Positions 48,958-59,949 of a DNA stretch of 64,000 nucleotides are shown here, in pieces. The notes under the pieces are model-generated. The model was given only the letters and a program-made list of their open reading frames with translations. It was not told the DNA's origin and did no database searches. The stretch spans positions 508,262,873 to 508,326,872 of the forward strand of contig NC_081415.1 in assembly GCF_030272615.1 (NCBI RefSeq), written 5' to 3'. This DNA comes from Cryptomeria japonica. Its lineage: Eukaryota > Streptophyta > Pinopsida > Cupressales > Cupressaceae. How positions within the stretch are numbered: the stretch's first letter is position 1; each line of letters opens with the position of its first letter. A program made the translations under genes and the position numbers.

Positions 48958-49753
48958 TGATGTAGGAGCGTCCCCGGTTCATGGCAATCTTGCATCAACC
49001 AAAAAACATTTTCTTTTTTGTTTTCCTTTCTGTTTGCAGTTTCAACATTTCTTTCTGTGTGTACCGGTTTTGGCTCACCGGATCCTATGGAGTTGGATTC
49101 TACTTGAAGACTTGATCATCTTTCTTTTTTCTAGACCGCATCGCATTTGGATCATTTTTTGGCAAGATATTCTTACCGGTTTCCATGACAATTTCTTGTT
49201 ACTGGTTGACAGTTCTTTGTTACCAGTTGCCTAGACCTATTTTGGTGATCTATCGAAACCCCCTTCCGAAGCTTGTGGAGTCTTGGACATTGATTATGAT
49301 GTTCCTTGGCGTGTAGTCGACCTTTTCTCATGATCTACACTTCATCCTTTGGATTTTCTAGAGGAATCTCTTGGCGGAGGCCAACCTTGTTGGTTTTACA
49401 TGTTAGGTCTTGTTCTTCGGGTTTTGATCCCTTTTGGGTCGACCGGATCCCCTTGGATCATATATATAATTGTAATTGAGCATTAGAATGTATCGAAGTA
49501 ATGGAGACTAAGTGTAGAAGATAGATCTTAAGGTTAAAGGTCCCGATTGTGACCTATTATGTATGTTCTAGTAGGCTTGTGAGCTAGTTTTTGTAACCTG
49601 AATTGTTTCTGGTTGATTATATTCAAATTTCATGATATAATACAAGTTTTTCTGCATTGCCTCCATCATATCCTTGTTTTTTCATTGTGTTTACTCTTGC
49701 TGACTAGTTTGGACTGATCCCTTTGAGGTCCCTCCTTATCGGTGACTGCATCA
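48958..49753 (+). mobile_element. Solo LTR, 796 bp, with perfect 5-bp target duplication
   Basis: It begins TGATGTAGGAGCG and ends GTGACTGCATCA, giving inverted termini TGATG/CATCA. It is flanked by TCCAC on both sides (48953-48957 and 49754-49758). No internal retroelement genes remain, as expected after LTR-LTR recombination. T-rich sequence with repeated ACCGGT-like motifs fills it. The family is not assigned; orientation is taken from the likely poly(A)-proximal end at the right. Confidence 0.88.
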
Positions 49754-49758
49754 TCCAC

Positions 49759-51878
49759 CCTCTCTAGAAGCCCTTGCTCCCCTCCTTCCTCTCTCTCCCA
49801 TCTCTATAATTTACGTAGTTACATAATATGTTCTATCTTCATTGATTTAATATTTTGCTTCTAAGATATTGTTTTAGTGTGTAGTGAGCCATGGATATTT
49901 ATTAGAAAGTGGATGGTCTTTTTCAATGGTTGTTAGTGTTATGTGAAGCTCTTGGAATCTATATTCATATTATAGAGAGAGTTTGACATCTTTGGTGTTA
50001 TTGACAAAAGATGTATAGTTGAATATTCTTTGTTTGAAAATCATGGTTTGATTCTAACCTTTGGGATATCTTAGTGTTGAGTTTATTTTATCACGTTGGG
50101 GCCATAGAGGATCTTCAATTAGAAGATGATGATCATCATGTTTGGTGAGCTTGGTAAAAGGGTTTAATGGGAGCTTTGATAATGACATGGATTCGTCATT
50201 TGATGATGCACGGTTATCTTCATGTGATTAGAGAGTGTGAAATTTTTCTTTTCTATGGAGGACTCTCAAGTATTTGGTGAGGTGTTAGTTTATGATATGG
50301 TATTTGGAGTATATGATCTCCTAAGAGGAAATGTTAGATCATGGTGTCATGATATGTTATTGATTCTATAGTTGTAACTTTGGTAATGGTATTGTTTGTT
50401 CTTTTTGGTTTTGATTATTAATAATTTATTTTGAGCTTTGTGATTTTGCAAGGTTTCATTTGAAGTTTGCATGGATTAATTGGTGGAGATTCATGGAGAC
50501 TAGAGAGAATTGGGTGAGGCTAATAGATATCATGTTTTTGGGATCATATGTTAAGATGGTTACTCTTTGATGAGGATTACAATAGAAAGACATATGATCC
50601 TACACCTAGTTATGGATGTGAATCCATGAAGAGAAGATTGTCATTTATTATAATCTTTTATTGCTTGGTGTTGTATCCACGCGAAAATATTGTATCCCAT
50701 TTTCAGTCTACTCGGTAGATGAGTGATCTGAGAGGTATTTCCTTCTTGATTATCATATGAATTATTTATTTTATATTTTGTCTTCTCATGAGTATTATTC
50801 TTTAATATAGAAATTTTGAGGACTTTTTGAGAAGAAGATGCATACTTTTATGGATTTCTATTTTTCTCCTTGTTGTTGATCTTGAGCTATGGATCCAACT
50901 TTGAAGACTAATATAAAGAGGCACAAGAAATTATTTTTGGCTTGGGAAATATTCCCTTTATTATGGCAATGTTTTTTTTTTTATCTACCTTTGGTATGAA
51001 AGGTCTATATCTATTGTTGTCATGTTTCAATTGATTTGAGTATTAGATGTTGATATCTTTTCAGCTTGGGAATGGTGAAGGAGATATTACTTTATATATC
51101 TTGGTACATGTTATTGAGGAACATGGATATGATTTTATTTGCATTTTCTCTCTTTGGTCTTATTCTTCTTCCTAGATTTTTGTATTCAAATGGTTGACCA
51201 TGAAGAACTTGGGAGGGCTATAGAGACTAGTCATGAGAGAGGTATTGCAGCACATTTGTTTGCACAAGATTTACAAATCATTGTAAGTTTATTTGAGACT
51301 ATGTAATATAGCTTGTTATCCACATCCTCAATGTGAAGTACGATACGTAGAATTTTAATGCATTGATCTATTTTCGTATTAGAATTTAGTCATGTAGTGG
51401 GAGTTATGGTTATATGTCTAGTTATCCTCTTTGTTTTCTTAGTTTGTTGATTACCGATGTGATTATGAGTTTGAATGTTATACTGGATTGAGATCTATGA
51501 TATATGCAATTGTATGGGTTGATCGCGCATTTTGTTGTAGAGGGATGACTTGGATGTGGATTATCTATAACCATGATATTGTTTCAATGTTAATATAGAA
51601 AATTATTTGTTTAGTGGTTTAAAACAAAATTTGCAATTTCATACATCCTTTTTAAGATCTTATGAAATAATTTAAAAAAGGAATACATGAAATAATTTCA
51701 ATTTCATATATCCATTTTAACATATGCATAATTATGACATTCATAGATGCATTAGGACTGTCCTAACATAATTAGGACAGTCATAGATCCATTAGGACTG
51801 CCCCTTACACCTCTTGAAATCTCTTCATGAATTAACTTTATTCTCTTTTATGTGCATGTACATGTAGAGATCATCATC
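49759..51878. other. AT-rich spacer with small repeats, no firm gene
   Basis: No ORF with recognisable domains. Near its right end, TCATAGATGCATTAGGACTG (51740s) recurs as TCATAGATCCATTAGGACTG about 40 bp on, enclosing the palindromic TAGGACTGTCCTA. These lie about 100-140 bp before the transposase-like gene and could be its promoter or end region. Confidence 0.4.
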
Positions 51879-54871
51879 ATGCTGAGGAAACAACCAAAAA
51901 ATGTAACACCAGAAGAGCGTGAAGCTAAGAATGCAAAAAAAGAGAAGGAATGAAGCAACTTCGTGAAGAAAGGAAATTGAATATCATAGAAGAAGAGGTG
52001 CCAATTGAAGAGGAACATGAAATATCCATCCAATCTAAGAGAGAGACAGAATTGGCCACACAACGGCAACGGATGCAAAACCTTCGTGCAATGAGACAAC
52101 TGAATCCTGAGGTTGAGAGCATGTCTACCACAATTCAAGTTGAAGGCACCCCATCTCTTACATCTCAAGTTGAAGGCACACCATCTCTTATTGGCACACC
52201 GTTGGCGTTTACAACATCTCATATTGAATGCACTCCCTCTATGACATTTGACATTGCAAGTACTTCATGATTGACATCAAGTATTGGAGCTACACCATCT
52301 TGTACACCTCAATTTCAAGGTATGTCATCATTTTCATCTCCGGTTGAAGGTATGCCACCTATCCCTAATGTTGTTGACATTCCTAATCTTGAGGTAACTC
52401 AAAGTTTGAGAACACCTCCTAGAGTTTTGCATAGAAAGCCTAAGTATTTGATTGATATTGATACTAATATTTCAAAACCAATGGTTGACAAGATTCCAAA
52501 GCATACTTGTCAAAGACATGCTGACCGGATGGAAAATATTTTTTGAGCCTTTAAATGAGACAGGAAGATGTCAACTATTTGTTGAAATGATGAGAAATCT
52601 GAAATTTAGGCCCATAATGAATATTATTGGGCTAAGAACATCGATTGAATCAAGCAACAAATCTATTGTGAATAATCTGATGAATGCATATGATATTATT
52701 GGTTCTAACTCACGCACAAAAGATAGTAATGCCACACGATGTGTCATTACATCAACAATTGTAAGAACTCAAACTAAGAAAGCTCACCTCATTAGAAAGA
52801 CAAGTAAACAATTGAAGATAAGTAGACAAACTCTAATGAGAGCTATGGGAAGGTGGCAAAGAGAGGAAGATCCATATAACAATGAGTTATGGGCATTTTC
52901 TAGTAGATTACCATGGAAAGATAAAGCAATTGTTGAAGCCTTGAGATCCCTAATTGAAGATTTTTGGAAGAATAACACAAGGGTCTCTCCAAATCAAAGA
53001 GATGTTGTAAGAAGGAGGATTGGTAGTAAAATCCGTGTTCTACATCTGAAACATTTTTTGGATATGAATCGAACACAATTTTTTTCCAAGTTTCAACGTA
53101 TGTATCCTCAAATTAAAATTAGTCAAAGATTATTTGAAATGGTAAAGTCTTTTTATGTCAAAATAAATCACACACATACAACTTGTTGTTGTAGAGTACA
53201 TATCGAATTTTCTAACCATTATGATGTTTATCAACACATATGTATAGATTTGCATGCTAACAATGTTTTGCAGGAATGCAACATAAATGGTCCACTGACA
53301 TCTTCAAGGGAATTCATATCTAGTATCTTATGTGAAAGAGTAGATGGTCAAGTATATTACAATAAGTGTTGCTTGGATGGCACGTGTTCATTGTGGTGGA
53401 TTGCTACATTTACAAATTTGTCAACATATGGATATTGGATAAGAAATTGGTAATGAATTAGTGGAATTTGGAAAATATAAGATAATGGCCTACATGCTAA
53501 AAGATGGAAAAGAAGAAAAAAGGTGTGAATTGGTTAGTGAGAAGATTCCAGTGTATCAATTTATGGGCATCTTTCATGAGAATATAGTGTATGAGTATGC
53601 AAGGCATAACCATCGAGCTCGTTGGTTGGACTCGCAATTTAAGTTATGAAAGGACACATTTCCACTTCATACAATCATTTCAATTGTTGACTTTGTAGAG
53701 AACTACACACTACAACCGCAAAACAAGGTGCAATTGCAATAGTACAACTCCACACAAGTTGCTATATTTGTGCATATAGCATTCATTCATGCACATGATA
53801 GTATGGAAGAGGATAGGAAGATATTCAGGGAGTATAATTTTTATATCAGTGATGATCACTCACACTCTACAGAGTTTGTGCAAGGTTGTTTTCAGATATT
53901 CTACGATGATTTGGCTAGCCGAGGCATATCATTCTGTCAACATATCATATGGTTAGATAATTGTGCATCACAATTTAAGAACTCTTGGATGTTTTATTGG
54001 TTGAGTAGGATGCATAAGTTGACTTCTATTCAACATATGTGGAATTTCTCTGAGGCTAGGCATGGAAAAGGGGAGCATGATGGTGCAAGAGAATGTATTA
54101 AAAGAGCTTAAGCACGAGAAGAGTTAAAGTACAAAGGGAATGCAAACTCGAAAGATGCAAAATCAATTGTTCAGTGGTGAAATGGTACAATTGGTCTAGG
54201 TAATCAAGGTAAGTCTTCAGTTTGCAGATTTTTTTGGTTGGTAGATGATACTAACATTGCAAAATTAGAAGATTGTTGTACATTGACAGGATCAAGTGAG
54301 CTACACTCTTTCAAAATATCTAATGCAGGTTCATGGACTATCCATACGCGATGGATGGCATGTTATTGTTCTTCATGTAGAGATGGTGCCTATAATGAGT
54401 GTGAGTCAAAGGAGTGGGTGGACAAATGGTGTATGAGGCCTCTAATCCAACTTGAGACATATCGATCTCCGAGTGCACTACAACTAACACAAATGGAAGC
54501 ATCAGTTGACTTTGACCATGTGTCAGATTTAGTCCAACTAGGTAAATTATCCACATGCAATTTTTTTTACTTTAATATTTTACCTTAGTTGTTTGCTAAA
54601 TTCTTCTCACTTTATCATTGTAGGGCATGTTTATGCAGTTATTGCAGTTGAAGACAATGAAGAAGGAACAGATTATTACCTGTGTCGTGTGGACGCAAAA
54701 AAGAAATTGGATGGCCCTGTGGTAGATGGAGAAAATATTGAGTACCCCACAGGATTAGTAGTTGTTACTGGTACATGGCGTAGAAGGTACCCAGTGAAGA
54801 AGTCTAACTTGTGGCTATTCAAGGACTTCAAGACACATGGAAGATTCTTCATTATTCTAACTGTGTTGTAG
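51879..54871 (+). pseudogene. Transposase-like gene relic (DDE-type, W-x-D-N-C-A-x-Q-F-K family)
   Basis: The coding signal starts at ATG 51879 (MLRKQPKNVTPEEREAKNAK). It shifts frame near 51940 (A-run) and near 52530 (T-run), and again near 53385. The N-terminus is charged, then comes a Ser/Thr/Pro-rich stretch with VEGTPSL repeats (52120-52390). A conserved core follows: VSPNQRDVVRRRIG, KISQRLFEMVKSFYVK, THTTCCCRVHIEF (a Cys cluster), IVDFVENYT, IIWLDNCASQFKN and HGKGEHDGA. Carboxylates in the last three could form a DDE triad. The layout recalls a multicopy family of uncharacterised animal proteins (from memory, unnamed). A phase-1 intron (54542-54623) precedes a last exon (GHVYAVIAVEDNEEG to 54871). 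In-frame stops at 52268, 53647, 53740, 54109 and 54178 disable this copy. Confidence 0.6.
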
Positions 54872-55232
54872 CTTCAAATGTTCATTTGATCAAATATGGG
54901 GGTACACCACTAAATAACAACCTATGAAAGGTTTGTGAGTCTAACCATGAGGCCATACTAGACATGATAAAGAGTAGAGAAAATCCAGATGGTTCATTGG
55001 ATTAAATGTAAATGTAAAAAATTGTAATATCAATCATATTTGGATATATGTACATGACTTGTATTTTTTACTACTCGAGGCATTGTAATATAAAAAATTG
55101 TGTTTTTGTCTTGTTTTGTGTGATTTTATGTAAATAATGTCATTTTGGACCATTAGAGATCACGTGGGATCATTTCGTGAAGTTTTAGGCTAATATGGTA
55201 AAAGATGTAAAAATTGCTCATTTGTTGTCAAT
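54872..55232. other. Spacer between transposase-like gene and tandem array
   Basis: AT-rich, with no gene. Probably the 3'UTR of the transposase-like gene, grading into a degenerate monomer edge. Confidence 0.4.
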
Positions 55233-58200
55233 CACTCAAAGTGTGAAAAATTGTCAAAATTCAGTATCGTTTTTCTTGATGTTAGTGACATGTAAGAACA
55301 ATTCATCTGATCCTATGGGGTTGTGTTATGGCACTCTAAAAAATCCTCTCTCGGTTTAGGTAGACTCAGATCCAATTGCTCGTGGCGACACTTTCTCGAT
55401 TGCGACAAAAAGCGTCAGATGAGTTCAATGAAAAGTTGCACAATGCCCCATCTTTCAATCCACTCATCGCGGAACCGAACCATCAACTTGTATGCATCAG
55501 GGTGGTCAGGTTTATGCTAGGAATGCCTTTGTTTTTCTCTCCAACTCGCCCGATCGTTGCGGGCCACACCCTAGCAGCGAAATCGCTTAAGTGCTCAAGT
55601 TGCTCAAAGTTGTCAATATTCGACATCGCATTTCTCGGCGCTCGTTAATCATAAGAATGAGTCATCTAATCCTATGGGGTCATTTTATGGCACTCTAAAA
55701 AAGCCTCTCTCGGTTTTGGTAGACTCGGATCCAGTTGCTCGTGGTGACACTTTCTCGATTGCGACAAAAAACGTCAGATGAGTTCAATGAAAAGTTGCAC
55801 AATGCCCCATCTTTCAATCCGCTCATCACAGCACCGAACCTTCAGCTCGTATGCATCGGGGTGGTCAGGTTTATGCTAGGAATGCCTTCATTTTTCTCTC
55901 TAACTCACTCGATCATTGCGGGCCACACCCTAGCAACGAAATCGCTTAAGTGTTCAAGTTGCTCAAAGTTGTCTAATTCGGCATCGCGTTTCTCAGTGCT
56001 CGTTAATCATAAGAACAAGTCATCTGATACTATGGGGTCGTGTTATGGCACTCTAAAAAATCCTCTCTCGGTTTCGGTAGACTCAGATCCAATTACTCGT
56101 GGCGACACTTTCTCGGTTGCGACAAAAAGCGTCAGATGAGTTCAATGAAAAGTTGCACAATACCCCATCTTTCAATCCGCTCATCACGACACTGAACCGT
56201 CAACTTGTACGCGTTGGGGTGGCCAGTTTTACACTAGGAATGCCTTCATTTTTCTCTCCAACTTGCTCGATCATTGCGGGCCACACCCTAGCAATGAAAT
56301 CGCTTAAGTGCTCAAGTTGCTCAAAGTTGTCAATATTCGGCATCGCATTTCTCGGCTCCCGTTAATCATAAGAACGAGCCGTCTGATCCTATGGGGTCAT
56401 GTTATGGCACTCTAAAAAATTATCTCTCAGTTTCAATAGACTCAGATCCATTTGCTTGTGGCGACACTTGTTGAAATGTGGTGATTGATCAGCAAAGTAC
56501 TGTACACTCAGCACGTATCCTTGTCATTTTTTGTTGATGAAAACCGACATTGTAATAAAACCCTAAAAATGCCGACTTTGTTTGTTGCCCTAAAAATGCA
56601 TGTTATAAGTGGATGGGATGCTTAAGGCATGGCAATGTTGATGTACTATTTTTGTTGGATAATAAGAAAGATTGGACAGCTGTGTATGGTGGACGTAACC
56701 CATTCTGGGTGAACCACGTTAAATCTTTGTGTTATCTGTGTCCTATTTTATTCCTTTATCTTTTGTATTTAAATTTGCATATAACTGTTAGCTCATATTT
56801 GCTTCGGATCTGCTTGAAACCCTAACAACACTTTCTCGGTTGCGACAAAAAAATGTCAAATGAGTTCAATGAAAAGTTGCACAATGCTCCATCTTTGAAT
56901 CCGCTCGTCGCGGCACTTAACCATCAGCTTGTACACGTCAGGGTGGTCAGTTTTATGCTAGGAATGCCTTCGCTTTTCTCTTTAACTCACTCGATCGTTG
57001 CGGGCCACAACCTAGCAACAAAATCGCTTAAGTGCTCAAGTTGCTCAAAGTTGTCAATATTCGGCATTGCTTTTCTCGGCGCCTGTTAATCATAAGAATG
57101 AGTCGTCTGATCCTACGGGGTCGTGTTATGGCACTCTAAAAAAATCCTCTTTCGACTTCGGTAGACTCAAATCCAATTGCTCGTGGTGACACTTTCTCGA
57201 TTGCGACAAAAAGCGTCAGATGAGTTCAATGAAAAGTTGCACAATGCCCCATCTTTCAATCCGCTTGTCGTGTCACCAAACCGTCAGCTCATATGCATCG
57301 AGGTGGTTGGGTTTACACTAGGAATGCCTTTTTTTTTCTCTCCAACTCACCTGATCATTGCGGGCCACACTCTAGCAGCGAAATGGCTTAAGTGCTCAAG
57401 TTTCTCAAAGTTGTCAATATTCAGCATCGCGTTTCTCAGCGCCTGTTAATCATAAGAATGATCCATCTGATCCTACGGGGTTGTGTTATGACACTCTAAA
57501 AAAGCCTCTCTCGGTTTTGGTAGACTCGGATCCAGTTGCTCATGGCGACACTTTCTCGGTTGTGACAAAAAATGCCAGATGAGTTCAATGAAAAGTTGCA
57601 CAATGCCCCATCTTTCAATCCACTCATTGCGGCACCGAACCGTCATCTCATACGCGTTTATTTTGTCGGGTTTATGCTAGGAATGCCTTCATTTTTCTCT
57701 TCAACTCGCTCAATCGTTGTGGGCCACACCCTAGCAACGAAATCACTTAGGTGCTCAAGTTGCTCAAAGTTGTCAATATTCGGCATCGCATTTCTTGGCA
57801 CCCATTAATCATAAGAATGATTTGTCTGATCCTACGGGGTTTTGTTATGGTACTCTAAAAAATCCTCCCTCATTTTCGGTAGACTCGGATCCAATTGCTC
57901 GTGGCGACACTTTCTCGGTAGCGACAAAAAGCATTAAATGAGTTCAATGAAAAGTTGCACAATGCCCCATCTTTCAATCCGCTCGTTGTGGCACCAAACC
58001 GTCAGCTTGTACATTTCGGGGTGGCTAGGTTTATGCTAGGAATGCCTTCATTTTTCTCTCCAACTTGCCCGATTGTTGCGGGCCACACCCTAGCAGTAAA
58101 ATCGCTTAAGTGCTCAAGTTGCTCAAAGTTGTCAATATTTGGCATCACGGTTTTCAACGCCCGTTAATCATAAAAATGATTTGTCTAATCCTACAGGGTC

Positions 58201-59190
58201 ATGTTATGGCACTCTAAAAAATCCTCTCTTGATTTAGGTAGACTCAGATCCAATTGCTCGTGGCGACACTTTCTCGGTTGTGACAAAAAGCATCAGATGA
58301 GTTCAATGAAAAGTTGCACAATGCCCCATCTTTCAATCCGCTCGTCGCGACACCAAACCGTCAGCTCATACGCACCAGAGTGGTTGGGTTTATGCTAGGA
58401 ATGCCTTCATTTTTCTCTCCAACTCGCCTGATCATTGCGAGCCACACCTTAGCAGCGAAATCGCTTAAGTGCTCAAGTTGCTCAAAGTTGTCAATATTCG
58501 GCATCGCGTTTCTCGGCGCCCGTTAATCATAAGAATGAACCGTCTGATCCTACGGGGTTGTGTTATGCCACTCTAAAAAATCCTCTCTCGGTTTTGTTAG
58601 AGTCGGATCCAATTGCTCATGGCGACACTTTCTCGGTTGCGACAAAAAGCGTCAGATGAGTTCAATGAAAAGTTGCACAATGCCCCATCTTTCAATCCGC
58701 TCGTCGCACCATCGAACCGTTAGCTCGTACACATAGGGGTGGTTGGGTTTATGCTAGGAATGCCTTCGTTTTGCTCTCCAACTTGCCCAATCGTTGCAAG
58801 CCACACCCTAGCAGCGAAATCGCCTAAGTGCTCAAGTTGCTCAAAGTTGTTAATATTCAGCATCGCATTTCTTGGTGCCTGTTAATCATAAGAACGAGCC
58901 GTCTGATCCTACAGGGTTGTATTATGTCACTCTAAAAAATCCTCTCTCAATTTAGGTAGACTCGAATCTAGTTGCTCATGACGATACTTTCTCGGTTGCA
59001 ACAAAAGGCGTCAGATGAGTTCAATGAAAAGTTGCAAAATGCCCCATCTTTCAATCCGCTCATTGCGGCACCAAACCGTCAACTCATAACCGTCGGGGTG
59101 GCTGGGTTTACGCTAGGAATGCCTTCTTTTTTCTCTCCAACTTGTCTGATCGTTGCGGGCCAAACCCTAGCAATGAAATTGCTTAAGTGC
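55233..59190. repeat. 359-bp tandem array, about ten monomers
   Basis: The anchor TGCGACAAAA (or variants) recurs at 55401, 55760, 56118, 56841, 57202, 57561, 57920, 58279, 58638 and 58997. The step is 358-361 bp, almost always 359, except for one step of 723 that holds an insertion. Monomers differ by roughly 10%, with many changes at CG dinucleotides (TCGCGG, TTGCGG, TCGTGT, TTGTGG at one position). Most monomers keep an open stretch of about 65-90 codons on the plus strand (FNEKLHNAPSFNPL ... GHTLAAKSLKCSSCSKL). The first copy is degenerate and the last is truncated. The array is GC-richer than its surroundings. No RNA polymerase III or rRNA motif was recognised. Confidence 0.93.
56469..56827 (+). 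mobile_element. Small solo LTR inserted in the tandem array, 359 bp
   Basis: It starts TGTTGAAATGTGG and ends GAAACCCTAACA. A perfect 5-bp target duplication ACACT lies at 56464-56468 and 56828-56832, and removing 364 bp restores the array period. The segment CATTCTGGGTGAACCACGTT near its right half recalls plant copia LTR ends. Its length equals the array period, which appears coincidental. It is dated after the array expansion because only one monomer carries it. Confidence 0.88.
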
Positions 59191-59499
59191 ATGAATTAGA
59201 TGTATAGAAGTGTATGGGCTATGCAATTTTTTTAGAATGGGTATTGGTACAATGGTGTCTTACATTGTATAATTTTGGTTCTTTCCATGTTTCCTTTATA
59301 TAGTCTTATTTTGACTATAACTATTGAATTTGTGTTGATCTCCATAAGCTTGTGTCTTGGATTACAAACACATATTTAGGTTCAAAGCTTAAGTAACAAT
59401 AAATTTGTGCAATTATTCATTTAATCATTTGTACTGCAATTATGGATAACCATGGCAAATGATTTTCATTAACCAAAAAGCTACAAATCCATACAACAT
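59191..59499. other. Spacer right of the array, no gene seen
   Basis: AT-rich sequence with no ORF or repeat recognised. Confidence 0.4.
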
Positions 59500-59850
59500 T
59501 ATATACCATTAAAACTATCAAATATATCCAATACAGACAAATAGGCTTGCCAAAAGCCATATGGACATAGAATTTCACGTATTCATAAAACAAAACATAT
59601 GTTCAAAATTGTTATAAAGGCATACAACATGATATCCAATAAAGTCAAATAGGGGCTTGCCAAAAGCCATATGGACATAGAATGTCACATATTCGTAATA
59701 CAAAACATATGTTCAAAATTGCCATATAGGCATACAACATGGTATCCAATAAAGTCAAATAGGAGTTTGCCAAAAGCCATATGGAAATAGAATGTCACAT
59801 ATTCGTAATACAAAACATATGTTCAAAATTGTCATATAGGCATACAACAT
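59500..59850. repeat. 110-bp tandem repeat, three copies
   Basis: GCCAAAAGCCATATGG recurs at 59549, 59659 and 59769, with the neighbouring ATGTTCAAAATTG and GGCATACAACAT also repeated each time. It lies just downstream of the stop of the minus-strand gene, in its presumed 3' region. Confidence 0.85.
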
Positions 59851-59949
59851 AGGACCCTATTCTATTCATTTCCCTCTACGGGAAGGAAACAAATCATGAG
59901 ATATATTTGCCTGTCAAGAGGATGGAGATGTATATGATGCAGGTCTCTT

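Noticed and set aside
55233-59190. CRISPR array or ribosomal spacer
   Set aside because: Monomers are 359 bp with no short repeat/unique spacer alternation, and no rRNA sequence was recognised. The same length as the Drosophila 359-bp satellite is coincidence, since the sequences differ.
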